64,000 nucleotides of DNA from Photobacterium piscicola (GCF_900166965.1 NZ_FUZI01000003.1:62001-126000), one strand, 5' to 3'. Positions 46,753 through 55,875 are shown, counted from the first letter of the stretch. Notes: a model not told the origin generated them from the letters alone. Made by a program: numbers and translations.

Positions 46753-48129
46753 TTATTTAGCAATAGATACTGTAACGATAAAATCACCCTTTGTTGTTTG
46801 TGTGATTGATAATGGGTATTGATTAATCTTACAAATATTATTAACAATAGATAGCCCTAAGCCGTAGCGATTATCATCTGATCTTGAACTATCGTATTGA
46901 TATAAAGGTTGAACTAACTTTTTGATCTCAGTTTCTGAATAGTTAATCGTTGCAACATTGATCACTTCGATAATGATATTGTATTGATTATTTAGTACAT
47001 TTATTTGAATGTTTGAGGCCAATGGACTGTAAAATAATGCGTTATCGATAATATTAGTTAGAATGGTTTTTAAGCTAAATTCATCGGCAATAATTACTGT
47101 ATTTAGTTGTATTTTAAGTTGTATTCTATTAGTTATATTTTGATATTTAAACGTAAGTTCATGCTGAATGCTATTTAGTAATAAGGTGATATCAATTGGC
47201 TCTTTGTAGAGTTCAATGGTTGATGATGTACGTTGAAGTAATAATAAATTTTCAACAATGACTCGCATTCTATTAGAAATCTGTAAAATATCATCAGTAA
47301 ATGTTTCTGCTAATCTAGCATCATTAGGAAAGCGCTGGTGGACTTCAGTTAACGTAATGAGCTCTGCAATAGGTGTTTTTATCTCATGAGCAATATCAGA
47401 TGTGATTCGCTTTTCATTTTCAATACTATTGCGATGAATTATAAGAAAGTTATTTAATTCTTTAATGATTAAATCTATTTCTGAATAATGTTTCTGCTCG
47501 TAAAATGAAAAGTTGCTATTTGAATAAGCGTTATTATTGTTGAATTTTTTAATTTGTCTATTTAACGATTCTAAAGGATGTAAGCCTTGCTGAACAATTT
47601 TTTTAGCAACGATCCTCATGATTATCATAGATAATAAAAAACTGCCAATGAGTAATATATCTAATATACCTGTAATACGATCCAGACTCTTCGTTGATGT
47701 GGAGACTGTAATATACATATAGTCACTTGAACCATCTTTATTTCGTTGAATATATGAAGATAGTAGTGCTTGTCCTGACTCATTGTTTGGCATTGTTACA
47801 TCAACCAATCGATATGAATTTACTGGGATTTTAGGATGAACTAAGTCTAATTCAGGATAAGGGCGAAGGGATGCTGAACGTTTGATTGTTTGGTTGTTCT
47901 TCCAGATTTGATAAACATAATTACTCCCAGGATTATCCAGTCGGGATGTGATGTCTTCATGAGCTAAGATTTTAATTTGGCTGGTTTTTTCTTTTAATTC
48001 TATTTTGAATTGTTGCTGAACCCAGTCATCAACACTGACATCAACAAAGGTAAATACAATGATAATAAATAAACCAAAAATCGCTGAGATAGAATTAATG
48101 AGATTTCTTTTTATTGAGCGTGTTTTCAT
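46753..48129 (-). CDS. pmrB: Sensor histidine kinase (PmrB/QseC-like)
   Basis: 458 residues. Two membrane segments (about 10-32 and 150-172) bound a periplasmic sensor part. A dimerisation/phosphoacceptor motif DIAHEIKTPIAEL near 248 and a catalytic domain (N-box IIDNALFYSP, G-box YGLGLSIVNNI) follow. Six nt separate it from the response regulator. With the eptA-type gene upstream it forms a pmrCAB-like set, so sensing of cationic peptides, low Mg or iron is likely, by analogy. The symbol follows context. Confidence 0.85.
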   Translation of the reverse strand: MKTRSIKRNLINSISAIFGLFIIIVFTFVDVSVDDWVQQQFKIELKEKTSQIKILAHEDITSRLDNPGSNYVYQIWKNNQTIKRSASLRPYPELDLVHPKIPVNSYRLVDVTMPNNESGQALLSSYIQRNKDGSSDYMYITVSTSTKSLDRITGILDILLIGSFLLSMIIMRIVAKKIVQQGLHPLESLNRQIKKFNNNNAYSNSNFSFYEQKHYSEIDLIIKELNNFLIIHRNSIENEKRITSDIAHEIKTPIAELITLTEVHQRFPNDARLAETFTDDILQISNRMRVIVENLLLLQRTSSTIELYKEPIDITLLLNSIQHELTFKYQNITNRIQLKIQLNTVIIADEFSLKTILTNIIDNALFYSPLASNIQINVLNNQYNIIIEVINVATINYSETEIKKLVQPLYQYDSSRSDDNRYGLGLSIVNNICKINQYPLSITQTTKGDFIVTVSIAK

Positions 48130-48135
48130 TATTAC

Positions 48136-48813
48136 TTATCCCTCAATATAATAGCCAAAACCGCGTTTGTTTTTAATTGGAAAGGTAGCATCAATCATCT
48201 TTAGTTTTATTTTTTTACGTATTGTTGATATGTGCGCTTCAATAGTATTTTTAGAGATATAATCAAAATTATTAGCAATATTATCGCTGATCATTGATGT
48301 ACTCATCACTTGATCTTTATGGTTGAAAAGGTATTCAACTATTTTAAATTCATTCGGTGTTAATTCTATGTCTGTGGTCTCATAACGTAGGGTCATTTTA
48401 TTTGAATCTAATATAAAGCCATTAATAGTGATCGTGTTTGTGAAGTTATTAATTAAACCACGGCGGGAGACAGCAAGGATTCTGGCATGTAATTCATCAA
48501 AAGAGAATGGTTTTGTAAGATAGTCATCAGCACCTTGAAGTAGACCATCAATACGATCTTGACGCTGATTGTTGGCTGATAAAATAATTATCCGCGTTTG
48601 AACCGCTGATTTTCTTAATTGCTTGAGTATATCCATGCCATCGATACCGGGCAGCATGAGATCTAAGATAATAATATCATAAGGATTATTGAGTGCTAAG
48701 CTGAGTCCATCAGTACCATTACTAGCTTCATCAGTTGTAATGCCTAAGTTATTGAATCCTACAACTAAACTGCGGCGTAATGCGGATGAATCTTCGATGA
48801 TCAATAGCTTCAT
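48136..48813 (-). CDS. pmrA: OmpR-type response regulator (PmrA-like)
   Basis: Receiver domain (MKLLIIEDSSALRR, LDLMLPGIDGMDIL with the phosphoacceptor Asp, ADDYLTKPF) followed by an OmpR-type winged helix (ELTPNEFKIVEYLF, KRGFGYYIEG). ATG 48813 is preferred over 48864 because GAG lies at a normal distance and the domain begins here. A perfect PmrA-type box is present upstream of the eptA gene in this operon (50555-50571), which supports PmrA-like specificity. Confidence 0.87.
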   Translation of the reverse strand: MKLLIIEDSSALRRSLVVGFNNLGITTDEASNGTDGLSLALNNPYDIIILDLMLPGIDGMDILKQLRKSAVQTRIIILSANNQRQDRIDGLLQGADDYLTKPFSFDELHARILAVSRRGLINNFTNTITINGFILDSNKMTLRYETTDIELTPNEFKIVEYLFNHKDQVMSTSMISDNIANNFDYISKNTIEAHISTIRKKIKLKMIDATFPIKNKRGFGYYIEG

Positions 48814-48889
48814 TATATACTCAAATTGAAAATGTATACCTATACGAGATGTATAAGTATACATTAAATCATAATGTTATCTTAGTTGA

Positions 48890-50506
48890 TTAAGATGGAA
48901 CTCTACAGCTTGCGCTAATATCAAGTGCGGGGTTGATCACTTTAGATTGGACGCCATAAAGCCCTAATAGACTATGGAACAAATTGTCATGTGATAGATG
49001 GCCAATATCCTCTTTATTTCTTAAGCAACTAAGATTAATGCCTTTTTGTTGAGCATATTGAGTTGGGATCCATAATAACCATGGTACATGTTTTTGTTCT
49101 TTCGGTGCGATTGGAAAAGGTGCTCCGTGTAAATAGAATCCATTTTCCCCAAGTGATTCACCATGGTCTGACATATATAGCATTGCTACATTGTATTTAG
49201 CTTCGTTTTTCTTCAATAATTTAATCACTTGTTCATCGACATAGTCGGTGTAGAGAATAGTATTGTCATAAACGTTTTTAATTTCTTGGTCAGTACAGTT
49301 TTCAATATCACTACGGTTACAAGACGGTTTGAATCGATCAAACTGTTTTGGGTAACGTTGGAAATACGTTGGACCATGGCTACCAATTAAGTGTAAGACT
49401 AATAATTTGTTCTTATCGTCTTTATTAATAAAATCAGCGGCTTTCTTTAGCATTACGCCATCGTAACAACTTGTTCCATCACAGTATTGATTGTGTTGTG
49501 ACGTGTCAGTTGCTACATACGGTACTCTCGCTGCAACGCCTTTTGAACCACCATCATTATCAATCCATAATACTTCAGCGCCAGCGCGATGGATAATATC
49601 AACGGCATTATCTTGGCTGTAAGCGCGATCTTGATTGTAGTGAGCACGCGTTAAATTAGAGAACATGCAAGGAACAGATAGTGCTGTATAAGTACCGCAA
49701 GATTCAACATTTTTAAATGAAATAATGCCTTCGTTTTTAGTGTAAGGATTAGTATCTCGTTTATAGCCGTTGTAAGCGTAATCATAAGTACGTGCGGTTT
49801 CGCCTAACACCATAACAAATAAGGTTGGTTTGTGGTTTTTAGTTGGCAGTAGTTTTGCATCTAAGCCTTGTTTTTTGTAGGGTAGAGGTTTGTAAATAAA
49901 CTCTTTGTATAAGTATTTTCCGCCCGCGTATACATGACCAGGAATGATCATACGGTTTAAATAATGATTATTACGACCAACCGCGGCATAACTTTTATAG
50001 TTAGTCAGAGCAATAATTAGCAGTGCTGTTGTTGCAATGCCAATAAGTATAATTCGAGCAATAATTTCTTTAAAAATACTTTCACGCTTAGTGATTTTTA
50101 CACAAGCGATCCAAATACTGGGTAGTAAACCAAATACGATAATATAGGTTATCGAGTGCAAATTAACATACGATAGTGCTTCATCTGAACGTGTTTGGAA
50201 GATGCTTTCGATAACTGCATTATCAAATAAGGTGTGGTAATTGACTTCAGCAAATAAAGCCATTGATGATGTTATAACTAAAAAAATCATGATGGCTTTA
50301 AAAATATATGGCCAACATAAGCAGCTGAAAATGATGATAAAAGCAGCAGTTAAAACAATAGGCGCAGTATAAGGAAATACAGGATTAGAGACTGTATTAC
50401 TTAATGAGAAAATCTTTTCTAATGTCGGAAAGTTAAAACATAATGAAAAATAAAGGGATAACCATACTATAAAAGTTGTCATTTTTAAGTGGAAAATATT
50501 GCGCAT
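48890..50506 (-). CDS. eptA: Phosphoethanolamine transferase (EptA/PmrC-like)
   Basis: Inner-membrane enzyme that adds phosphoethanolamine to lipid A and lowers binding of polymyxins. It has about five N-terminal membrane segments and a periplasmic sulfatase-fold domain. The catalytic Thr is in CGTYTALSVPCMFS, with metal-site residues in LGETARTYDY, SDHGESLGENG and HGAPFPIAP. Conserved cysteines for disulfides (CDGTSC, CNRSDIENC) are present. 538 residues, in the EptA range. First gene of the operon with a PmrA box 49 nt upstream. Confidence 0.93.
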   Translation of the reverse strand: MRNIFHLKMTTFIVWLSLYFSLCFNFPTLEKIFSLSNTVSNPVFPYTAPIVLTAAFIIIFSCLCWPYIFKAIMIFLVITSSMALFAEVNYHTLFDNAVIESIFQTRSDEALSYVNLHSITYIIVFGLLPSIWIACVKITKRESIFKEIIARIILIGIATTALLIIALTNYKSYAAVGRNNHYLNRMIIPGHVYAGGKYLYKEFIYKPLPYKKQGLDAKLLPTKNHKPTLFVMVLGETARTYDYAYNGYKRDTNPYTKNEGIISFKNVESCGTYTALSVPCMFSNLTRAHYNQDRAYSQDNAVDIIHRAGAEVLWIDNDGGSKGVAARVPYVATDTSQHNQYCDGTSCYDGVMLKKAADFINKDDKNKLLVLHLIGSHGPTYFQRYPKQFDRFKPSCNRSDIENCTDQEIKNVYDNTILYTDYVDEQVIKLLKKNEAKYNVAMLYMSDHGESLGENGFYLHGAPFPIAPKEQKHVPWLLWIPTQYAQQKGINLSCLRNKEDIGHLSHDNLFHSLLGLYGVQSKVINPALDISASCRVPS

Positions 50507-50554
50507 TGTTTACTCTGTGTCAAATAACGAATGCTGCTATTATCTTGAGCGTAA

Positions 50555-50571
50555 CTTAAGGCTTACTTAAG
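50555..50571 (-). promoter_or_regulatory. PmrA box (CTTAAG-N5-CTTAAG)
   Basis: Two perfect CTTAAG hexamers separated by GCTTA match the consensus YTTAAK-N5-YTTAAK of PmrA. They lie 49-65 nt upstream of the eptA start. Autoregulation of the eptA-pmrA-pmrB operon is inferred. Confidence 0.85.
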
Positions 50572-50798
50572 AATGATCACTGAAAGCATAGAATAGAGGT
50601 CATTTTGTGTGTTAGCGATGCTATATTATTCCATTAAGTGTGATTCTCATTTTTGGTTATAGTATCTAAAGATTTTATTTATATATTATGCATAATCAAT
50701 GTTGTGCACACCAGATCGTGATGTTGCTACTGTAAAATAAAATGCTCACAATATGCCTTTGGGGGATTTTATGTGTGTCAAATTGTATTTAAGATTAG

Positions 50799-50844
50799 CG
50801 GTGCTTTGTTGTTAATTATACTATTTTAGTAGAGTAAAGCACCG
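50799..50844. repeat. Inverted repeat downstream of the EAL operon
   Basis: CGGTGCTTTG and AAAGCACCGT are inverted arms with a 26-nt spacer and no T-tract. It lies 15 nt past the 3' end of the EAL gene and may end or protect that message. Confidence 0.5.
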
Positions 50845-50858
50845 TAATTAATAAAGTG

Positions 50859-51629
50859 TCATTTGTTTTCTAAATTACTATTTATTAACAGTGGTTGTTG
50901 ATATTGCGTATCAGTTAGAGGTACAGGTTTGGAAAATAGATATCCTTGATACATTTCTATATCTAATGTTGCTAATATTTTAAAAACATGTTCATTTTCT
51001 ACACCTTCAGCGATGATCGGTAAATTAAAGTAATGTATTAATTGTATCATTGACTGCAAGGACTCTCGTTTTTGAACGTCATTATCAATATTTCTGACAA
51101 ACATTTTATCAATTTTGACGTAATCAAAAGGGTAGTCAAATAATCTATCATTGATATTATTACCACAACCAAAATCATCAAGTGCTATTTTTATACCTTT
51201 GATTTTCAAATAATGTAGTATTATTTTAAAGTCATTAGCATTACTAATGTCATCGTTTTCTAATATTTCAATAACAATATTAATAAAAACATTTAATTCT
51301 GTTAATAGATTAATTACAGATATAGTTAAACTATGACTATAAATATTTATAGATAGAAATAATTCCTTATTTTGATGTACTGTAAAATGCTTAATGAGCT
51401 GTTGTAATAAACTAATGGTTAAACTTTCAGACAGTGGTTGATCATCTTTTATTATTGGGATAAATTTCAAGGGTAATTGAATTTCGTGTTCAGATACAAT
51501 CCATCGAGCAAGTACTTCAAATCCAACTAACTTTTTGTTTATATTAACTATTGGTTGTATAAACGGTTGTATTTTATCTGTTGCAATCGCATTTTTAATT
51601 TGTGCTTTTCGAGTAGCAATGCTGTTCAT
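50859..51629 (-). CDS. EAL-domain c-di-GMP phosphodiesterase
   Basis: 256 residues, a single EAL domain without sensory part. Signature GFEVLARW (EVL form), metal/catalytic positions SINIY, EILEND, ALDDFGCG, VKIDKMF, IAEGVEN, and YQGYLFSKP are retained, so activity is likely. It is the last gene of an operon with two XRE regulators and a small protein; 9 nt lie between this gene and the regulator before it. The gene may lower c-di-GMP and so reduce NfrB activity, a link that is inference. Confidence 0.88.
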   Translation of the reverse strand: MNSIATRKAQIKNAIATDKIQPFIQPIVNINKKLVGFEVLARWIVSEHEIQLPLKFIPIIKDDQPLSESLTISLLQQLIKHFTVHQNKELFLSINIYSHSLTISVINLLTELNVFINIVIEILENDDISNANDFKIILHYLKIKGIKIALDDFGCGNNINDRLFDYPFDYVKIDKMFVRNIDNDVQKRESLQSMIQLIHYFNLPIIAEGVENEHVFKILATLDIEMYQGYLFSKPVPLTDTQYQQPLLINSNLENK

Positions 51630-51638
51630 TTTTGGCCA

Positions 51639-51950
51639 TTAAGACAAAGGATTATTTTTGTTTTGTTCGATGAGTAACTCTAGTAATTCAATATAGTGTG
51701 CTTTTTCTATATCTGTTTTTCCTTGGAATAAAAAGATAAGTGTATCTAGTTGGTTTGGATGACACTCATTATAAAAGAAGGTGATATTTTTTTTAGTTAT
51801 TAAAGATATATTAAATAAGATATCGGACCGTGGCACTCGGGTTCCATTTTCAATATCAATGTAGGATTGTCTTGAAATATTTAGCAGTTCCGACATTTCT
51901 AATTGTGATATTTTTGATACTATTCGAGCCGTTTTTATATTGTTATGCAT
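51639..51950 (-). CDS. XRE-family transcriptional regulator
   Basis: 103 residues: N-terminal HTH (MHNNIKTARIVSKISQLEMS, then ELLNISRQSYIDIENG), then a short C-terminal helix region. Second regulator of the operon. Five nt from the small gene before it, ten before the EAL gene. Resembles phage-repressor-type HTH proteins and pairs with 52129-52431. Confidence 0.8.
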   Translation of the reverse strand: MHNNIKTARIVSKISQLEMSELLNISRQSYIDIENGTRVPRSDILFNISLITKKNITFFYNECHPNQLDTLIFLFQGKTDIEKAHYIELLELLIEQNKNNPLS

Positions 51951-51955
51951 GTAAA

Positions 51956-52132
51956 TTAGTTGGCATCTCCAGATGTTAAATCAATAAGTGATGATAATTC
52001 TTTAATTTTTAAATAGTATAGATCGAGAAGTTGTTCTATATCTGATAAATCATCATTTAATATTTTTTGTTGTATGAAGTTTCGCATTATTTTTACAGAA
52101 ACTACGCTTTTATCATAATGTCTTTCTATCAT
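51956..52132 (-). CDS. 58-residue protein of the XRE-EAL operon
   Basis: A small gene between the two regulators. ATG at 52130-52132 overlaps the stop of the upstream XRE gene by 4 nt (ATGA), and its stop is 5 nt before the next start. Text: MIERHYDKSVVSVKIMRNFI, then QQKILNDDLSDIEQLLDLYY, then LKIKELSSLIDL. All helical, possibly a coiled dimer, with no signal peptide. The coupling on both sides is strong evidence that it is translated. Not recognised. Confidence 0.7.
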   Translation of the reverse strand: MIERHYDKSVVSVKIMRNFIQQKILNDDLSDIEQLLDLYYLKIKELSSLIDLTSGDAN

Positions 52133-52431
52133 AAACTGTCGCTAATGAGCTCTTCTTCTATTTGTTTGATTAATAATGATAAAATATCATTACTAACGTT
52201 TTTCTCAATGAGAATATTTTGAATTTTTTCTATATGTCTATCTTTCGTGTGATAAAAATAACTGATGTTCTTTCCTGATAAAATGGATAGTTTTTTTATA
52301 ATATCTGCTTTAGGTGATATATCACCACGTTCAATTCTAACTAAGGTACTTCTAGAAATGCCTAAAGCCAAGGCCATATCACTTTGTGACAGTTTTAATG
52401 AATATCTAAGCCTAAGAATTTTTATATTCAT
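52129..52431 (-). CDS. XRE-family transcriptional regulator (first of operon)
   Basis: 100 residues with an HTH at 1-60 (LRLRYSLKLSQSDMALALGI, then SRSTLVRIERGDISPKADII) and a short helical C-terminus. First gene of the four-gene operon; likely autoregulatory. An AT-rich 428 nt region lies upstream. Confidence 0.82.
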   Translation of the reverse strand: MNIKILRLRYSLKLSQSDMALALGISRSTLVRIERGDISPKADIIKKLSILSGKNISYFYHTKDRHIEKIQNILIEKNVSNDILSLLIKQIEEELISDSL

Positions 52432-52860
52432 TTTAAAGTTATTAGCTAGCAGAATATTTGTGTATTCTACAATATGCTTCTGTTTTTTTTAAATAAAATA
52501 ATAGCTAAAAATTGTTTTTGTATTAAAAATAGGACACCTATTAAAAGTGCTATTAAGTATTGATTAATTCTTTATTGGAATATAATTTAGTAAGGGAAAC
52601 TTATGTATATCTAATAGCTATTTTGAATTTATTATCACTTTGATTAAATAATTAGTTCATTTTTTTATTTTTTTTTTATAAAATAATTATTAGATTCTCA
52701 AATAGTGATAATGAAGCATAAATAGTGAATTTATAAAGTGTGACAATGCTGTTTCAAATGAAACATTTGTTATTACTTATTTGCTCGTAATCAATGTTCA
52801 AAACCCTATAATCCGCTCGTTTTTGATCTCATCAAGTTATACGTTCGGAGTTGGTTTTAA
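52432..52860. other. Intergenic region with inverted repeat before DUF3332
   Basis: Contains an AGGACACCTA-type repeat end at 52531 and TGTTTCA-AA-TGAAACA at 52750-52765, an inverted repeat 96-111 nt upstream of the DUF3332 gene. The binding factor is not identified. Otherwise very AT-rich with no gene. Confidence 0.5.
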
Positions 52861-53403
52861 ATGAAAAAATTTGTACTTAAAGCAGTAGTAATTACAGTAT
52901 TGGCTACAACACTTACAGGCTGTATTGGTCAAATGGGTGTATCAAAGGTCGTGACTAAAGCTAACTTATCTGCTGTTGATAACCGTTATGGGCGTGCTGG
53001 ATTATATGTACTCTTAAGTCCTGTATATGGTATTGCAGCTGCTGCTGATTTATTTATCTTTAACTCAATTGAGTTTTGGACGGGTAAGAATCCAATTACG
53101 GGTAAATCACCAGCCGTTGCAGATATGAAAGTAAAAACATATATCAAACTGAATAGTATGTTAGATCGTTCTTTAACCACGGTTCCTTTGGCTAGTGTTC
53201 AACAAAGTGATATTGAAGCGGCGACGTTTAAACAGCTTGATGATAATAGTTTAGAAATGCAGGTTTCTCACAATAATGGCACAACAACATTATTACGTGG
53301 AGAAAAAGCAGGTGATGCCGTTAATTTTTATTTAGATGGTAACTTTATTACGGCTGTTACTATTGCCGATCTTGATCAGTACGCTGATTTACAAGCGTCG
53401 TAA
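52861..53403 (+). CDS. DUF3332 family lipoprotein
   Basis: 180 residues. Lipoprotein signal MKKFVLKAVVITVLATTLTGC with lipobox LTGC. The mid region RYGRAGLYVLLSPVYGIAAA and SIEFWTGKNPITG is typical of DUF3332. Envelope protein of unknown role, common in Vibrionaceae. Followed by a strong terminator. Confidence 0.82.
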   Translation: MKKFVLKAVVITVLATTLTGCIGQMGVSKVVTKANLSAVDNRYGRAGLYVLLSPVYGIAAAADLFIFNSIEFWTGKNPITGKSPAVADMKVKTYIKLNSMLDRSLTTVPLASVQQSDIEAATFKQLDDNSLEMQVSHNNGTTTLLRGEKAGDAVNFYLDGNFITAVTIADLDQYADLQAS

Positions 53404-53435
53404 TAAATTCATTATCTAATTAAGTTATTAAATTT

Positions 53436-53470
53436 AAACCGCATATTTATTTCAAATATGCGGTTTTTTT
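53436..53470 (+). terminator. Terminator after DUF3332
   Basis: AAACCGCATATTT and AAATATGCGGTTT with a 5-nt loop and eight T. Confidence 0.88.
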
Positions 53471-53493
53471 TATGTCTAATACAGTTATGGCAA

Positions 53494-54657
53494 TTAAGGT
53501 AATGTTATTTTTTCTTGGGTCGTAGTGCGAGTACTACAGTTAAGAGAATCTTCTGTTCTTGGGCACTGACTACCAAAACTATGTTGGGTTGTAGTGATTG
53601 TCATTGTGTGACTTGCTATGTTGATATTTTTAATCGCATAGCTGGTATCAGAGTGCTCTTTCGTCATTAACACTTGATCTGTGTTTACATTTTTAATGAC
53701 TAGTTTTCCGTTATTAGAACCACCGCCTGGTTGGGGGTAGTTAGGTAATAAGGGGGAGTTCTCTAAATAGGCAACGCGGGTACCATTAGCATAGAAATGT
53801 GCATTAGCCGGTGCTAAATAATGTTGTGTAGTTGTTGATAGTTGTTGTTTATCATTATGAATAAGTACGTCATAGCCATAATTAATATTACCACCACCGG
53901 CACCAGATGGTCTCATCATCGCTTTTAGAATGATGTTTTTACCATTAGGACTAAATTTATAAGGAATAAAGATAGCACTACTATTACCTGTTCTACTAGT
54001 GGTGGCTAATGTACCAATAATATATGGATGTTGATTTTTTGCATCAGAAGCAACGAGCTTGAGCTGCCAGTTACTGCAACGGTTATTTTTAAGTGCACTG
54101 CATCCAACGAATGTTCTCACTACAGTATCACATTGAGCATTAACCAAAGATTTAGCGTAAACGTATTGACTTGGAATTAATTGAGTCACATTTTTAGGAG
54201 GGCGACGGGTAATACCTGAGCATTGTTGAGTATTATTTTTTACGCTATTTGCATATTCTCGTAATGACCCATTTAAACGTTGCCACTTTTTACTTACTGT
54301 CATTAATGCTGTTGCATTATGCTTTATATCATATAATTGGCGTTGAATATTAAGTTGAATACAACCTTCCATATATTTTTGTTGGTTGCATTGTTTTTTT
54401 ATATGTTCATGCCATTGATTTTGCGTATTTGTTGTTACCACTTGATCAACAGGGGACTGTGTTTTTTTTAATTGTGTATACGCTTGTTCAAGTTGGTTAT
54501 TCATTTTGGTTAATGCTGAGGAAGCGCAGATCGTTTTTTCTATTGCAGAAGCTGGGCTATTGCATTGCAGACCTTGAGCATTAACGTTAAAACTAATGAT
54601 AAGAGCATTACCCATCATCACCAAAGGTAATAATGGTTTGTAAGAGGATAATGGCAT
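53494..54657 (-). CDS. Periplasmic protein with LprI-like (DUF1311) domain
   Basis: 387 residues. Signal peptide at the N-terminus (ending VNAQG), then a lysozyme-inhibitor LprI/DUF1311-like domain (residues 30-115: LQCNSPASAIEKTICASSAL, then WHEHIKKQCNQQKYMEGCI). The C-terminal 250 residues are beta-rich with further Cys pairs and may be a propeller-like domain (similar to WD-like or TolB-type text: GTRVAYLENSP). Function unknown; a link to lysozyme inhibition is only by domain. Confidence 0.6.
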   Translation of the reverse strand: MPLSSYKPLLPLVMMGNALIISFNVNAQGLQCNSPASAIEKTICASSALTKMNNQLEQAYTQLKKTQSPVDQVVTTNTQNQWHEHIKKQCNQQKYMEGCIQLNIQRQLYDIKHNATALMTVSKKWQRLNGSLREYANSVKNNTQQCSGITRRPPKNVTQLIPSQYVYAKSLVNAQCDTVVRTFVGCSALKNNRCSNWQLKLVASDAKNQHPYIIGTLATTSRTGNSSAIFIPYKFSPNGKNIILKAMMRPSGAGGGNINYGYDVLIHNDKQQLSTTTQHYLAPANAHFYANGTRVAYLENSPLLPNYPQPGGGSNNGKLVIKNVNTDQVLMTKEHSDTSYAIKNINIASHTMTITTTQHSFGSQCPRTEDSLNCSTRTTTQEKITLP

Positions 54658-54845
54658 GATAATGTCCTTAATATTTCTATAAGTGATGTTTGGCGTTATC
54701 TTGCCGTAGAGGTAAAAAATAATGTATTTAATATTAAAACGGATAACGATATTTATAAGATGAATATATTTCTATATTATTGTCTGATAATAGTCTATTA
54801 ACTTATAAAATTGCAAACCATTGTATATTGGTTTTTTTTATTGAT

Positions 54846-54878
54846 AAAAACGCCTGCCATTATTGAGCAAGCGTTTTT
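54846..54878 (-). terminator. Terminator of the 54907-55158 gene
   Basis: AAAAACGC...TGC and GCA...GCGTTTTT form an extended stem; it reads as a terminator on the minus strand, 29 nt past the stop. Confidence 0.75.
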
Positions 54879-54906
54879 GTATATCAAAGAGAGATAATCG
54901 TATCAA

Positions 54907-55158
54907 TTAATGTGTGCGGCGGGGGCCTTTGCTCACTAATTCTTTACCGTTTTCAAATACAGCATCGCTCACCCAACGCCCATAAATAAGCTGATGTTGG
55001 TTATTAAAAACAGCAACAAAGTGACGACCATCAGTATTGTTAGTTGCCATACCGATACCTTCGACACCCTGTAAACCTAGACCGCCGTTTTCAACTGAAA
55101 GCAAAAAAGCTTCTAGTTCTTCAAGACTATCGATAACACTTAGTTCATTATTAATCAT
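54907..55158 (-). CDS. Small hypothetical protein
   Basis: 83 residues: an acidic N-terminus (NNELSVIDSLEELEAFLL) and a Gly-rich middle with a strand ending FNNQHQLIYGRW. No signal peptide. AAAAGAGAACA before the ATG is a plausible ribosome binding region. Not recognised. Confidence 0.6.
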   Translation of the reverse strand: MINNELSVIDSLEELEAFLLSVENGGLGLQGVEGIGMATNNTDGRHFVAVFNNQHQLIYGRWVSDAVFENGKELVSKGPRRTH

Positions 55159-55223
55159 TTTTGTTCTCTTTTACGTGATTACATGTTGCGATAGCGTATT
55201 TTAAGGAAAAACGACCAATTACA

Positions 55224-55709
55224 CTAGCCTAATTGTTGAGATAACAATAGTGCAGCGACAATGAAACCATCTTGACGTTGATTATTGCCTTCAATATAAG
55301 CATTCGCAATTGTACTGTTATTGGTTGATAACCATAAGGTTCCATCAGGTTTAATTACTGCATTGGCAACGGTGCCATGATTATCTTGTAACCAAATTTG
55401 ATTACCACTACGCAAGATTGCAAATGGAGGTTGAGTGCTCGTTTCATTAATCCAAAGATGGTTGTTTTTAAGGATCACAACACCTTGGTTATTCGTTAAT
55501 GCTTGAATGATCTTATTTTGATCCATTTGATGAAAAATAATAAAGTTTGGTGTTTGAGTTTCATTAGTCGGTAACCAAACTTGATTGTTTTTTATTATTG
55601 CATTTGGCGTAATGCTTTTACTGTTGCTATTTAACCAGATATTACTTTCAGCGAAAGCATGGCTAGAAAATAGTATGGTGAGCAGGATTAGATGATATAT
55701 TTTTTTCAT
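55224..55709 (-). CDS. Secreted protein with degenerate NAxIxxxxxxWL repeats
   Basis: 161 residues from ATG 55709 (MKKIYHLILLTILFSSHAFA, a signal peptide). The mature part carries four to five copies of a roughly 20-residue unit, as in NAIIKNNQVWLPTNETQTP, FAILRSGNQIWLQDNHGT and NAVIKPDGTLWLSTNNST. Each gives strand-turn-strand with a buried Trp-Leu, so a small beta-solenoid or beta-blade is likely. A longer in-frame start at 55742 is not supported by the signal sequence. Not recognised. Confidence 0.65.
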   Translation of the reverse strand: MKKIYHLILLTILFSSHAFAESNIWLNSNSKSITPNAIIKNNQVWLPTNETQTPNFIIFHQMDQNKIIQALTNNQGVVILKNNHLWINETSTQPPFAILRSGNQIWLQDNHGTVANAVIKPDGTLWLSTNNSTIANAYIEGNNQRQDGFIVAALLLSQQLG

Positions 55710-55875
55710 TGGATTATGACCATCAATATAGAATATGAACAATATACATTATTAAAGTTCTGTTGTGATGATCGAAGAGTAGTAATTAATAACTTTTAGT
55801 TTCTAGTTAGATACGGTTATTCATGCTATACAATGAATATTCAATAACATACTGACGACACATTGAGGGAGTAAC

